Numbered from the stretch's first letter, positions 1 through 9,329 are shown. The stretch is 64,000 nt of DNA from Paenibacillus sp. V4I3 (GCF_030817215.1 NZ_JAUSZA010000001.1:1896501-1960500), one strand, 5' to 3'. Numbers and translations: made by a program. The notes: generated by a model from the sequence alone, not told the origin.

Positions 1-2
1 TT

Positions 3-362
3 TATGGCTGGACAGCGATTGCGCTCGTTTTGGCGGCATATATCTCCATTTGCACAAATTATTTGATAGGTGTAGCAGCCTTGTGGACCACGGAATCTCG
101 TTGGTTTTACTGGGTTAATTATTCCTTCAGTACACTGCTCTCTGGTTTTTTCATTCCTTTAGAATGGTTGCCGGGTTGGCTCCGCACGATTAGCTTTTAC
201 ACACCATATCCCTATCTACTCTATTATCCCACTCGTATCTATATGCAGCTTGAACAAGGAACTGTTGTGCTCGGAGCTCTCCTATGGGGCATCGGGTTTA
301 CTTGTGTCTGTCTGGCGGTTACACAGGGGGTACGCAGAAAGCTGGAGGTGCAAGGCGGATGA
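3..362 (+). CDS. ABC-2 type exporter permease, 5' truncated by window edge
   Basis: The frame is open from base 3 with no start, so the gene begins before the window; about 119 C-terminal residues are visible. They are strongly hydrophobic with several membrane segments, including a Trp/Tyr/Pro-rich stretch (FFIPLEWLPGWLRTISFYTP) typical of ABC-2 permeases of the COG4587/COG3694 type. It ends in TGA overlapping the ATGATG start of a second permease, and an ATPase follows, so the three form one exporter operon. Substrate unknown. A TTG at 30 is an internal codon, not the start. Confidence 0.8.
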   Translation, partial: YGWTAIALVLAAYISICTNYLIGVAALWTTESRWFYWVNYSFSTLLSGFFIPLEWLPGWLRTISFYTPYPYLLYYPTRIYMQLEQGTVVLGALLWGIGFTCVCLAVTQGVRRKLEVQGG

Positions 363-1150
363 TGTCAGTGAGGCTCTATATACTGCTGATCAAGGCGAGC
401 TTGCGAAGCCGAATGCAGTATAAGTTTAATTTCTTTTTTTCGACCGTGATGGCTTCCTTTGTACATATCTCAGAATTTCTGATGGTGGCGTTGGTGATGA
501 TGCGTTTTGGCAATATCAAAGGATGGACACTGTATGAGGTGTGCTATCTGTACGGGGTTATGATGATATCCAAAGCGATTTATCGCACGCTGGCTTCCGA
601 TGTGCATCATCTAGAGAAATATCTCGTTTCTGGTGATCTGGATGCGCTTCTCACACGGCCTGTCCCCGTGCTGCTGGCGCTGATGACACAAAACGCTCGT
701 CTCTTATTTGCCGAAGTAGGGCAAGGAATCATCTTACTTTTTATTGCTATGAAAGCCTTAATGGCTAATGGACAAATCGGATGGTTAGCCGTTCCTTTAA
801 CGATGTTAATTATTCTAACGGGTGCCATTATTTTATTCGCCATCGGTCTAGCGACAGCAGCAGCAGGCTTCTGGCTGACCCGGATCGAATCCCTGCAAAA
901 TATGACCGAAGACGCTTCTCAAACCGCGGCACGCTATCCGCTTTCCTTGTATCCAAAGTGGCTTCAGGGTGCGCTATTGGTGCTCGTTCCGGTAGGCTTC
1001 GTGAATTACATTCCTACTCTATATTTGCTGAGACATCAAGGAGGCATAGGGATGCTGCTAGGGACCATTGCTGTTTCATTCGCTGCGCTCTGGCTGGCTA
1101 TGCGCTTCTGGAAGCTAGGATTATCTCGATATCAAAGTACAGGAAGTTAA
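359..1150 (+). CDS. ABC-2 type exporter permease
   Basis: 263-residue integral membrane protein with about six hydrophobic segments. It overlaps the previous permease gene by 4 bases (ATGA), indicating translational coupling. The start is the ATGATG at 359/362; an in-frame ATG at 284 lies deep inside the upstream gene. The pattern of an N-terminal amphipathic segment (MMSVRLYILLIKASLRSRMQ), long membrane core and no extracellular domain matches the COG3694/COG4587 permeases that pair with the ATPase encoded next. It probably forms a heterodimeric channel with the upstream permease. Substrate cannot be read from sequence. Confidence 0.85.
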   Translation: MMSVRLYILLIKASLRSRMQYKFNFFFSTVMASFVHISEFLMVALVMMRFGNIKGWTLYEVCYLYGVMMISKAIYRTLASDVHHLEKYLVSGDLDALLTRPVPVLLALMTQNARLLFAEVGQGIILLFIAMKALMANGQIGWLAVPLTMLIILTGAIILFAIGLATAAAGFWLTRIESLQNMTEDASQTAARYPLSLYPKWLQGALLVLVPVGFVNYIPTLYLLRHQGGIGMLLGTIAVSFAALWLAMRFWKLGLSRYQSTGS

Positions 1151-1185
1151 CCAACAGCTTCATACAAGGAGGGACCACAAGAAAC

Positions 1186-2157
1186 ATGATAACCGTAACG
1201 AATTTGCGCAAAACCTTTCAAACTCCGCTAGTCAAAGAAGGCAGGTTCTCTGGCATTCGAACTTTGTTCTCACGAGCCTATAAAGAGAAGGAAGCGGTAC
1301 GCGATGTAAGCTTCGAGATTGAATCTGGCGAGTTCGTCGGGTATATTGGACCTAATGGAGCGGGAAAGTCGACAACGATCAAAATGCTCACCGGCATTCT
1401 TCACCCAACCTCCGGCGAGGTGCTGATTCACGGCTATAGTCCTCAGAAGCATCGAAGACGAGTCGTAAGGCAGCTTGGCGTTGTATTCGGTCAGCGCAGT
1501 CAGCTGTGGTGGGATCTGCCGGTGAAGGATTCCTATGAAATTCTAACGGCGATGTATCGGGTGGAGGAAACCACCGCCCGCCGCAGATTAGGTGAATTGA
1601 CAGAGCTTCTTGAACTGAAGGAGCTGATGGACACGCCTGTCCGGAAGCTGTCTCTTGGGCAGCGGATGCGGGCCGATTTGGCGGCTTCGATGCTGCATGA
1701 TCCGGATATTTTGTTTCTGGATGAGCCTACCATCGGGTTGGATGTTGTCGCCAAGCGGAACATTCGCGGCTTTCTTCAGACATTAAATCGGGATTTCGGT
1801 AAGACGATTCTGCTTACTACGCATGATATGGATGATATCGAGCAATTGTGTAAACGAGTCATCGTGATTAATCATGGGCAAATTGGCTATGACGGGTCGA
1901 TCGATGAGCTGCGGGATCGCATTGGCTTACCAACGATGATGAAGGTCACTTATCGAGGTGAAATCCAAGTTCCTGCTAGCTGGGAGCTTCCGTTTCGCGT
2001 GGTGGAGCAAGAAGCGAATAGTCTCACGATCGCTTGCAACCGCCAGGAGCTGAAAGCGATGGAAGTACTGCGTATCGTCAGCAGCTGGGGCGATATGGAC
2101 GATGTACATATGGAAGAGCCTGAGTTTGAAGAGGTGATCCACGGTGTATATAAATAG
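1186..2157 (+). CDS. ABC transporter ATP-binding protein (COG4586 type)
   Basis: 323-residue ATPase powering the two upstream permeases. Walker A GPNGAGKST is near residue 55, the signature is LSLGQRMRADLA and Walker B is LFLDEPTIGLD. The segment QRSQLWWDLPVKDS is characteristic of the COG4586 subgroup, which pairs with two COG4587/COG3694 permeases, as here. The ATG at 1186 follows an AAGGAGGG site at about 1166; the frame is open upstream to 781 but that overlaps the permease and has no homology-like content. The last 80 or so residues form the accessory C-terminal domain common in exporters of this type. Confidence 0.9.
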   Translation: MITVTNLRKTFQTPLVKEGRFSGIRTLFSRAYKEKEAVRDVSFEIESGEFVGYIGPNGAGKSTTIKMLTGILHPTSGEVLIHGYSPQKHRRRVVRQLGVVFGQRSQLWWDLPVKDSYEILTAMYRVEETTARRRLGELTELLELKELMDTPVRKLSLGQRMRADLAASMLHDPDILFLDEPTIGLDVVAKRNIRGFLQTLNRDFGKTILLTTHDMDDIEQLCKRVIVINHGQIGYDGSIDELRDRIGLPTMMKVTYRGEIQVPASWELPFRVVEQEANSLTIACNRQELKAMEVLRIVSSWGDMDDVHMEEPEFEEVIHGVYK

Positions 2158-2178
2158 ATAGAAGTGGAGTGAGACCGT

Positions 2179-4476
2179 ATGCCTATAGAGAACGAAGAAC
2201 GGGAGAGGGAGACGCAGCGCGTTGCCTCTGTACGAGCTAATATACAGCAGCGAATTGAAGAGCTGCGCCAAACGGTGGATGAGCGCCGATCGGAAGCGAC
2301 AGCGATTGGCCGCAGCTTCTGGGATGATATCTCGGTGAATGCGGATAATGATGATGATTTGATTGAGACGGCAGCGAGTATGGCCCAGCAGGAGCATGTG
2401 CTGCAGGGTCAAGAACGCAGCTATCGCTTGGCACAGGATGCGCTGCGTAAGCTGCAAAGTGTCGTCGATGCGCCGTATTTCAGCCGCATTGATTTCAAGG
2501 AGCGCGGGGAGCAGGAGCGTGAGAAGATTTATATCGGACTGACATCCTTTATAGATGCCAAGACGGATGAAATTCTTATCTACGACTGGCGTGCGCCCAT
2601 AGCCAGCTTGTTCTATGACTATCCGCCAGGTCCGGCGACGTATCGGACACCGGAGATGGATGTCAGCGGCGAGCTGATGCTTAAGCGGCAGTACATCATC
2701 AAAGCCGGTGTGCTGCAGGATGTGTTCGATACGGGGATCTCCATCGGTGACGAGATGCTTCAGCAGATGCTGAGCCGCAGCGCCGACGAGAAGATGCACA
2801 GCATTGTCACAACGATCCAGCGCGAGCAGAACCAGATCATCCGCGATGATCGGCACAAGGTGCTGGTCGTGCAGGGGGCGGCCGGCAGCGGCAAAACCTC
2901 CGTCGCACTGCAGCGCATCGCGTATCTGCTCTACAAATATCGGACGACGTTAAGCGCCGACAATATGATTCTGTTCTCGCCGAACTCACTGTTCAGCGAC
3001 TACGTCTCTCACGTACTGCCGGAACTTGGTGAAGCTACGATGCAACAGACGACATTCCAAGACTATTTAACACATAAATTAAGCGACACAGGTCTGACTT
3101 TGGAAGATCCCTACGATCAATTGGAGTTCATCCTTACGGGGACGGATCAAGATCCTGCCTACGCAGCGCGGCTGCAAAGCATTCATTACAAAACGTCGGC
3201 AGCCTTTCTAAGTGTGATTGAAGCATACGGAGAAAAACTAAAAAATGGCGGAATTCGTTTCCTCGATTTATCCGTAGGTAAGAAGGTGTTGATTACTGCG
3301 GATGAGCTTAGCGAACGGTTTTACAGCAAGTCCTCCATTCTTGCTCTGGGTGAACGGATGGAACAATTATCGGAGTGGATGCTGGAGAAGCTGGATGAGT
3401 TTCAAGCGGATGTGCAGAAGAGGTTTTATCGTAAAATGGTGCGGGAGCCGAAATATTTGGGCACTGAGCCAGAGATGAAAAAGATGAGCAAGATCAAAGC
3501 GCATAAAGCGATTGCTCCACTTAAGGAGAAGGCACGAAAGCTCGCTTATGTGGACGTGCTCGGGATGTACCAAGATCTTTATACGAATAGTGAATTACAT
3601 CAAGAGCTTATGCACCATTCGGAACAGCGTCTACCCGCAGCTTGGGATACGATCAGCACGTTCACGGCCGATGCGCTTGCTGGTGGAATGCTGCATTACG
3701 AAGATGCGACACCTCTTGTATATTTGAAGGGCCTTGTTGAGGGCCAACTGCGCGTAGGTACCATCCGTTATTGTCTTGTAGATGAGGCGCAGGATTACTC
3801 GCCGTTTCACTACGCGTACTTGAAGAAGCTGTTCCCACGTGCTCGGTTTACCCTGCTCGGGGACTGGAATCAAGGGATCTTCACGCACGCGAACGCGAGC
3901 AGTACGGATGGCGAGGGGCAAACGAGCGAGTACAGCTCCATTAGCGAACTGATGAAGGAAGACGAGACGGAGACAATCCGCCTCGTCAAGAGCTACCGCT
4001 CGACGCGCGAAATCGTCGATTTCGCTAGTCGCGTGCTGCCAGGCGGCGAGCCGATCGAGCCGTTCAGCCGCAGCGGCGAGGCGCCGCGTGTTCTGCGCGC
4101 GGCGGACGAGACCGAGCTCAGCCGCCTCGTGGCTGAGGCGGCCAAGGCTAGGCGCGACGGCGGCGCAAGCTCCGTCGCGATCATTTGCAAGACCGAGCGC
4201 GAGACGCGAGGCGCGCACGCCAGCCTGAAGCCGCTGCTGCCGGGACTCGCGCGGATCACCAAAGAGACGCTGCACTATGAGGCAGGCATCATGATCCTAC
4301 CGGCGTACCTCGCCAAAGGGCTCGAGTTCGACGCCGTCATTCTCTATGATGCCGGGGCGGCTGTCTACGCGGAAGCGAAGGAACGCAAGCTGTTTTACAC
4401 CGCTTGTACCCGTGCACTGCATCACCTAGACGTGTTCTATCTAGGTGAATTGACACCTTTTCTCCTGAACAAATAG
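2179..4476 (+). CDS. helD: RNA polymerase recycling motor ATPase HelD
   Basis: 765 residues, close to the 774 of Bacillus subtilis HelD (YvgS). It is a UvrD/Rep-like superfamily 1 ATPase that binds RNA polymerase and releases stalled or post-termination complexes. The N-terminal region (residues 1-100) is a charged coiled coil that in the family enters the secondary channel. Walker A GAAGSGKT is at residues 233-240, the Walker B-like VDEAQD is near 535 and the SYRST motif near 610; a UvrD-like C-terminal domain (AKGLEFDAVI) follows. Start ATG 2179 has a GGAGTGAG site. It lies 21 bp after the exporter ATPase gene and may be cotranscribed. Local GC rises sharply at about 4000-4260 without loss of frame. 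Confidence 0.9.
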   Translation: MPIENEERERETQRVASVRANIQQRIEELRQTVDERRSEATAIGRSFWDDISVNADNDDDLIETAASMAQQEHVLQGQERSYRLAQDALRKLQSVVDAPYFSRIDFKERGEQEREKIYIGLTSFIDAKTDEILIYDWRAPIASLFYDYPPGPATYRTPEMDVSGELMLKRQYIIKAGVLQDVFDTGISIGDEMLQQMLSRSADEKMHSIVTTIQREQNQIIRDDRHKVLVVQGAAGSGKTSVALQRIAYLLYKYRTTLSADNMILFSPNSLFSDYVSHVLPELGEATMQQTTFQDYLTHKLSDTGLTLEDPYDQLEFILTGTDQDPAYAARLQSIHYKTSAAFLSVIEAYGEKLKNGGIRFLDLSVGKKVLITADELSERFYSKSSILALGERMEQLSEWMLEKLDEFQADVQKRFYRKMVREPKYLGTEPEMKKMSKIKAHKAIAPLKEKARKLAYVDVLGMYQDLYTNSELHQELMHHSEQRLPAAWDTISTFTADALAGGMLHYEDATPLVYLKGLVEGQLRVGTIRYCLVDEAQDYSPFHYAYLKKLFPRARFTLLGDWNQGIFTHANASSTDGEGQTSEYSSISELMKEDETETIRLVKSYRSTREIVDFASRVLPGGEPIEPFSRSGEAPRVLRAADETELSRLVAEAAKARRDGGASSVAIICKTERETRGAHASLKPLLPGLARITKETLHYEAGIMILPAYLAKGLEFDAVILYDAGAAVYAEAKERKLFYTACTRALHHLDVFYLGELTPFLLNK

Positions 4477-4488
4477 ACATACGTCCAT

Positions 4489-4516
4489 ACCTATCTGCCC
4501 TGCCCGACATAGGATA
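4489..4516 (+). promoter_or_regulatory. Sigma-K-like promoter for the YjcZ-type gene
   Basis: A -10 element CATAGGATA (4508-4516) matches the sigma-K pattern CATAnnnTA, and an ACC at 4489-4491 sits 16 bp upstream, as expected for the sparse sigma-K -35 element. It lies just after the helD stop and about 50 bp before a 26-aa sporulation-type peptide gene. Both elements are short, so a chance match is possible. Confidence 0.4.
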
Positions 4517-4567
4517 TATCGAGCAACAACAAAGAAAAGGTTTAGCGGGCAGAAGGGAGGAATAACC

Positions 4568-4648
4568 ATGTCAGGCGTTGGATATTCTAGCACAGCTGTC
4601 GTACTGGTACTGTACATTCTGTTGGTCATCATTCTTGCAACATTCTAA
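4568..4648 (+). CDS. YjcZ-family sporulation microprotein (26 aa)
   Basis: ATG at 4568 with a strong GAAGGGAGG site encodes 26 residues: a short MSGVGYSS head followed by one hydrophobic helix (VVLVLYILLVIILATF). This fits the YjcZ/YrhP-like sporulation peptides of Bacillaceae and Paenibacillaceae, which have a Gly/Tyr-rich start and a single C-terminal membrane helix. Its length hides it from ordinary gene finders. A sigma-K-like promoter precedes it and a terminator follows, so it looks like an independent unit. Molecular role unknown. Confidence 0.75.
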   Translation: MSGVGYSSTAVVLVLYILLVIILATF

Positions 4649-4670
4649 TCTCAAAATAGGATGAAATAAA

Positions 4671-4700
4671 CCGCCTTCCGATAGATCGGAGGGCGGCTTT
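4671..4700. terminator. Rho-independent terminator, probably bidirectional
   Basis: The arms CCGCCTTCCGA and TCGGAGGGCGG (one G-T pair) flank a 3-4 nt loop and are followed by CTTTCTCATT. It separates the YjcZ-type gene (+) from bluB (-), both of which end here. Confidence 0.75.
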
Positions 4701-4707
4701 CTCATTG

Positions 4708-5355
4708 TCAAATTTTTGCATTTCCCCAAGTCTCGCTGAATATCAGATTATTCAGGCTCCTGCGTTTTTCCCAATTGGCTGTTTCCAAAATGGGCTTCTC
4801 TGGATAATTTTCTGTGAATCCAATGGATAGTAATGCTACTGGATCAATATGAGGAGGTATTCCTAGGATATCTCGCACATCATTTTTCTTATAGAAGCTT
4901 ACCCAGCCCATAGCTAATCCCTCTGCACATGCCGCTAACCACATGTTTTGAATCGCACAAGCAACGGACATGATATCGGTTTCTGGTATAGAATTTCTTC
5001 CTAGCACATGAGAACCGCCGCGTGTTGGGTCACAAGTAACGCAAATGGTGAGAGGGGCCTGCTTGATCCCTTCGATCTTGAGATTTAGAAATTCGTCTTG
5101 GCGTGTATCTTCATAATGAATGGCTAAAGCCCGTCTCTCTTTATCTGCTGCCCATGCCAAACGTTCTTTCACTTTATCCGTAGAAATGATTATAAAATTC
5201 CAGGGTTGCATAAATCCAACGGAAGGACCATGGTGCGCTGCATTTAGCAATTTCATTATTGTTTCTTCTGGGATAGCATCCGATAAAAATGTTCGTACAT
5301 CCCTTCTTGTATAAATGCTCTTGTACAAGCCGTCCTTTTCTTCTTCAGTAAACAT
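4708..5355 (-). CDS. bluB: 5,6-dimethylbenzimidazole synthase BluB
   Basis: Nitroreductase-fold flavoenzyme of about 215 residues that fragments reduced FMN to 5,6-dimethylbenzimidazole, the lower ligand of cobalamin. Family features visible: SIYTRRDVRTFLSD near the N terminus, HHGPSVGFMQPWNFI near residue 40, a central ETDIMSVACAIQNMWLAA segment and a C-terminal WEKRRSL. These distinguish BluB from ordinary nitroreductases. The ATG at 5355 has an AGGTG site 6 bp upstream; a GTG at 5364 would add MKG and is also possible. No other cobalamin gene and no recognisable B12 riboswitch is nearby, so the gene is orphaned from its pathway here. Confidence 0.8.
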   Translation of the reverse strand: MFTEEEKDGLYKSIYTRRDVRTFLSDAIPEETIMKLLNAAHHGPSVGFMQPWNFIIISTDKVKERLAWAADKERRALAIHYEDTRQDEFLNLKIEGIKQAPLTICVTCDPTRGGSHVLGRNSIPETDIMSVACAIQNMWLAACAEGLAMGWVSFYKKNDVRDILGIPPHIDPVALLSIGFTENYPEKPILETANWEKRRSLNNLIFSETWGNAKI

Positions 5356-5560
5356 ACCTTTCACCTCACCCCTTCACCAAGCTCCCGTACGATGTAATTA
5401 TTCATTAAATTTACACCCTCTCTTCTCTTTTTGCAATCGATGGAAGACCTAATTTCGATAGGTGTCTAAATCTAATTTGTCGCACCGCATAAATCCACTT
5501 GAATAGGAAATCTTAACTTATAAAAAGTTTCCACCTAATACCAATGTGGGAGATTAGCAT

Positions 5561-6652
5561 ATGTCTGGAACCAAGAAAATTACCGCGCTTCAACTATATT
5601 TTGTCTTAATCCTCTCGATTGGCATAACCAACCATGTCTTATTAATTCCGGTGCTGCTGCATTTAGGAAAGCGCGATTCCTGGTTCGGTGCAGCGGTCTC
5701 CCTGATTCCTTTGCTCATATGGGTATGTCTGCTTTATCTCGTTGTTAAACGTACGAAACAGCAGTATATGATGGAGTGGATCAAACAAAAGTTTGGGAAA
5801 GTGATCGTTTTTCCATTCAAAATAGGCCTTATTGTCATTTGTTTTGCCCATTCGATTATAACCATAAAAGATATGGTGACATGGACACATGTGACCTATT
5901 TACCTCGGACACCGCCTTTCATGATTAGTCTTCTGTTTATCATCTTTTGCTTTTTTGCGGCCCGGTCAGGGTTGCGAGCGATTGCAATAACCTCAGGCAT
6001 TCTACTGCCGGTTGTCGTTTTACTTGGGTATTTTGTAATGGGAGCTAATTTCCAATATAAAGACTACAGCCTGCTTACACCTTTATTTACACACGGTTAT
6101 GGACCTGCACTGACATCCATCATGCTTACTTGTGGCGCCTCTTTCGAGCTCCTAATTATCGTATTCCTTCAGCATCATGTCGCTACACGCATCCGGCTGC
6201 GGGCTTTATTGATTCTTGCGGCATGTGTAATTGGACTTACGATAGGACCGTTAACGGGCTCCATTGCCATATTTGGCCCCTTTGAAGCCGCGGATTTAAG
6301 GTATCCAGCCTTTGAACAATGGCGAATGGTCACATTGGGGAAATATATTTCCCATTTGGATTTCTTGTCTATTTTCCAATGGATATCAGGAGCTTGTGTC
6401 CGGACGTCGATGCTCATGTTTCTTAGCGTGGATGTTATTGGTATTCAAAAGAAGCGCACACGGACTCTAATCCTGATAGGGATTAGCCTGTTGTTCCTAG
6501 TGGTGAGCTTGTACCCAGTCACAGACAACCAGATGGTGTATCTGATTCAAAATAGATATTATCCCATTATGTTTGGAATAGGCTTAAGCTTGCTTCTTGT
6601 CTTGCTTGTGATGTCTATCCTGCCGGGGAGACGAAAGGAGAAGAATGCCTAA
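5561..6652 (+). CDS. Spore germination receptor B subunit (GerAB/GerKB family)
   Basis: 363-residue membrane protein with about ten hydrophobic segments, the usual length of B subunits of Ger germinant receptors (APC-superfamily fold, thought to bind the germinant). Start ATG 5561 follows GTGGGAG. The N terminus (ITALQLYFVLILSIGITNHVLLIPV) is typical of the family. It is the first gene of a B-A-C operon; its stop TAA overlaps the ATG of the A subunit (TAATG). The 205-bp region between it and divergent bluB must hold the promoter; no convincing sigma-G site could be picked out. Confidence 0.9.
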   Translation: MSGTKKITALQLYFVLILSIGITNHVLLIPVLLHLGKRDSWFGAAVSLIPLLIWVCLLYLVVKRTKQQYMMEWIKQKFGKVIVFPFKIGLIVICFAHSIITIKDMVTWTHVTYLPRTPPFMISLLFIIFCFFAARSGLRAIAITSGILLPVVVLLGYFVMGANFQYKDYSLLTPLFTHGYGPALTSIMLTCGASFELLIIVFLQHHVATRIRLRALLILAACVIGLTIGPLTGSIAIFGPFEAADLRYPAFEQWRMVTLGKYISHLDFLSIFQWISGACVRTSMLMFLSVDVIGIQKKRTRTLILIGISLLFLVVSLYPVTDNQMVYLIQNRYYPIMFGIGLSLLLVLLVMSILPGRRKEKNA

Positions 6653-8103
6653 TGAATGAGCAGGATTTACGAGATTGGTTTGCGTTGTCTGACGATGTCA
6701 TCGTGAAATCTTATCGATTATCGGATGCTCATCCGAAAGGGCGAGTGATACTTATGTACTGTGAAGGTATGACCAATATGGATCATATCGAAAATCTCGT
6801 ATTACCTAAGCTGGAAGGTCTATTCAAAAATGAAGTTGATGTTAACGCCTCAAAGCTAGATGTGAATACGATGCTTCAATTGCATGAAATTACGGGTTCC
6901 AACGCCATAGAGTCGATGACGGTTTCGTTGTATGCGGGAGCGCTGATCTTGTTTTTCGAAGAGACGCAATTACTGTATGCGTTGGATATCTCTGCGCCCC
7001 CCAACCGATCACCGGAGGAATCAAGTACAGAGACATCCATTAAAGGTCCAAGAGATGCGTTCACAGAAAGCATCATTACGAATATCGCGCTGGTTCGCAA
7101 ACGCTTGCTGACACGCAGTCTTTGCTGTGAAAAAATGCAAATCGGCACGAGAACTAACACCTCTGTAGCTCTTCTTTATATAGACGATGTAATAAATGCT
7201 AGCGTGCTCCAGGAAGCAAAGCAGCGGCTTCAGGCTATTAACGTTGATGCCCTGATTAGCAGTTCGCAATTAGAAGAAGTGATGTGTGGGAGCAAATACC
7301 CATTCTTTCCTCTGTTGGATTATGCGGGAAGACCTGATTATGTAGCGGACAGCTTGCTGCGAGGACGATTCGCGGTTATGGTCGATGGTTCCCCCATGGT
7401 TCTTATTGCGCCAGCGAATCTGATGTATATATTGAAATCCCCTGAAGATGTGCACTCCCCCTATTATTATGTAGCATTCGAACGTATTTTGCGTTTGGTC
7501 GGGTTGGTCGTTTCAGCCTTATTGCCTGGTTTTTGGATTTCACTTTCTGCCTTTAATCTGGACCAAATCCCGTATCCGTTAGTAGCTACCATCGCCACAT
7601 CCAGGCTGGGATTACCCTTGTCAGGTCCGATGGATTTTATTCTCATGCTGCTGCTGTTCGAATTGTTCCGTGAGGCTGGAGCACGGTTGCCTAAGGTGGT
7701 AGGACAGACCGTCACTGTCGTTGGCGGGCTTATTGTTGGGGACGCCGCGATACGCTCGGGAATCACGAGCCCTACAACATTAGTAGTGACCTCCATTTCG
7801 ACGATATCGATGTACACCCTAGTGAATCAATCACTTGCGGGAACGATTACCGTGCTGCGAATCATGATTTTGATGATATCCACGATTTTCGGTATTTACG
7901 GTTTTATGGTATCCCTCATGGGGCTCATTTTATATTTGTCAACATTAGAATCATTCGGTGTGCCTTACTTATCGCCCTTGTCTCCGCCTCAGTTCAGGGA
8001 TATCATTCCTTCCATATTGGCCAAGCCATGGAACAAACTAAAGCGAAGACCGAAGGCATTAAATACGAAGGATGACACACGCCAGGGCGGGGAGTCTTCA
8101 TGA
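6652..8103 (+). CDS. Spore germination receptor A subunit (GerAA/GerKA family)
   Basis: 483 residues. Family hallmarks include EGMTNMDHIENLVLPKL, a KGPRDAFTESIITNIALVRKRL block near residue 135, a DGSPMVLIAP segment and four to five membrane helices in the C-terminal half (GARLPKVVGQTVTVVGGLIVG). A subunits sit in the inner spore membrane and, with B and C, form the germinant-sensing channel complex. The ATG overlaps the B-subunit stop by one base and the 3' end overlaps the C-subunit start by 4 bases, so the three genes are translationally coupled. Confidence 0.93.
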   Translation: MNEQDLRDWFALSDDVIVKSYRLSDAHPKGRVILMYCEGMTNMDHIENLVLPKLEGLFKNEVDVNASKLDVNTMLQLHEITGSNAIESMTVSLYAGALILFFEETQLLYALDISAPPNRSPEESSTETSIKGPRDAFTESIITNIALVRKRLLTRSLCCEKMQIGTRTNTSVALLYIDDVINASVLQEAKQRLQAINVDALISSSQLEEVMCGSKYPFFPLLDYAGRPDYVADSLLRGRFAVMVDGSPMVLIAPANLMYILKSPEDVHSPYYYVAFERILRLVGLVVSALLPGFWISLSAFNLDQIPYPLVATIATSRLGLPLSGPMDFILMLLLFELFREAGARLPKVVGQTVTVVGGLIVGDAAIRSGITSPTTLVVTSISTISMYTLVNQSLAGTITVLRIMILMISTIFGIYGFMVSLMGLILYLSTLESFGVPYLSPLSPPQFRDIIPSILAKPWNKLKRRPKALNTKDDTRQGGESS

Positions 8104-9263
8104 TTACGAAAGGTTTAGGACGACTGGCCATCGGAATGCTGCTTTTGATTAGTCAGACAGGCTGTTGGGATATGAAGACGATCCAAGACACGAATTACGT
8201 TACAGCGATAGGCTTCGATTATCAAAAAGGGCGCTACGTGGTGTACTGTCAAATGTTAGACTTCTCCAGCGTGGCTAAACAGGAGGGCGGTAAAGGAGGG
8301 CAGCCACCCATGATTTGGGTCGGACAAGAGGAAGGGGACACGATTAATGATGCTTACACCCGTTTGCACAAAACAACACAGCAGCGAGTCTTTTGGGGGC
8401 ATGTGGGTGCTTATGTTTTTACAAAAGAGGCTCTAAAGCAAGGAGTAGGAAAATTCACTGACAGTTCAGTACGCTATGGTGAAACAAGGTTTACCCAATG
8501 GGTTTATAGTACGGATGAGCCCATAGAGTCGATTTTCTCGGTCATCCCTTTTTTCAATGTCTCTCCTTTGTCCTCTATTCTTATGCAACCTGTTGAAAAT
8601 TACCTTCAACGTTCTTTTATTCGTCCGCTTAAATTATATCGGGTTGCTGCCCTAGCTAGAGAGCCTGGGAACACGGTGATGATGCCCACCTTGGCCATTC
8701 GTAAGGATGTGTGGGTGAAAAATGAAAAACCAGATCCTAAATTAGAAGTAAGCGGTGTCTATGCGATAGCTAAAAAAAATCATGTGGAATGGCTTTCAGA
8801 AGATCAATTCAAAGGTGCGCGTTGGTTGGAAAAAAGCACTGTCCGTACACCTATGGTCGTTTATATAAATGGGAAAGCTGAACTATCTGTTTCTATACAG
8901 AATCCTAAAGCCCGCATTACACCTCGAATGAAAGGAGATCAACCCGTATTCGATATTCATATCGAAGCCAAGGCAATCGTTGCCGAATTGCTTGAGAACG
9001 TTGATGAAGATGCACTGAAAAAACAGATCGCCAAACAAATCCCTGAGGAAATCGAGCAAACGTTTAAGCAGGGAAGAAAGCACGATACGGATGTTTTTCA
9101 GCTCGAACATGTGTTATATAAACAAGCTTTTCCCGAGTGGTCTAAGCTTACATCTAACGGAGAGAAACCGCTCGAGGATTATCAATTAGGGGATATAAAA
9201 GTAGATATCCAGCTATCCCACTCAGGGATGCTTAAGATGAAAGAAAAAGAGCAGCAGTATTAG
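8100..9263 (+). CDS. Spore germination receptor C subunit, lipoprotein (GerC family)
   Basis: 387 residues. A lipoprotein signal (LLLISQTGC, Cys near residue 22) is followed by WDMKTIQDTNYV, the WD(R/M)xE/K-like block after the lipid-anchored Cys typical of Ger(x)C proteins. The rest is the three-domain GerC ectodomain. It overlaps the A gene by 4 bases (ATGA). It completes operon 1 (B-A-C) and is followed 16 bp later by a terminator. Confidence 0.92.
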   Translation: MITKGLGRLAIGMLLLISQTGCWDMKTIQDTNYVTAIGFDYQKGRYVVYCQMLDFSSVAKQEGGKGGQPPMIWVGQEEGDTINDAYTRLHKTTQQRVFWGHVGAYVFTKEALKQGVGKFTDSSVRYGETRFTQWVYSTDEPIESIFSVIPFFNVSPLSSILMQPVENYLQRSFIRPLKLYRVAALAREPGNTVMMPTLAIRKDVWVKNEKPDPKLEVSGVYAIAKKNHVEWLSEDQFKGARWLEKSTVRTPMVVYINGKAELSVSIQNPKARITPRMKGDQPVFDIHIEAKAIVAELLENVDEDALKKQIAKQIPEEIEQTFKQGRKHDTDVFQLEHVLYKQAFPEWSKLTSNGEKPLEDYQLGDIKVDIQLSHSGMLKMKEKEQQY

Positions 9264-9279
9264 TCATTGACCCATATTG

Positions 9280-9323
9280 AAGCCTTCATCTCCGCAGATT
9301 TCGCGGTTTTGGAGGCTTTTTTT
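9280..9323 (+). terminator. Rho-independent terminator of germination operon 1
   Basis: AAGCCTTCA (9280-9288) pairs fully, with one G-T pair, with TGGAGGCTT (9310-9318), and a T run continues to 9323. An inner TCCGC/GCGG pairing shortens the loop. Confidence 0.8.
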
Positions 9324-9329
9324 AATAAA

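Noticed and set aside
781..1185. Long N-terminal extension of the exporter ATPase
   Set aside because: It overlaps the permease gene, has no hydrophobic or ATPase-like content and lacks a ribosome site; ATG 1186 has AAGGAGGG.
3631..4275. 214-codon antisense frame in helD
   Set aside because: It overlaps the conserved UvrD-like core on the other strand and has no family-like motif; the high local GC removes stop codons.
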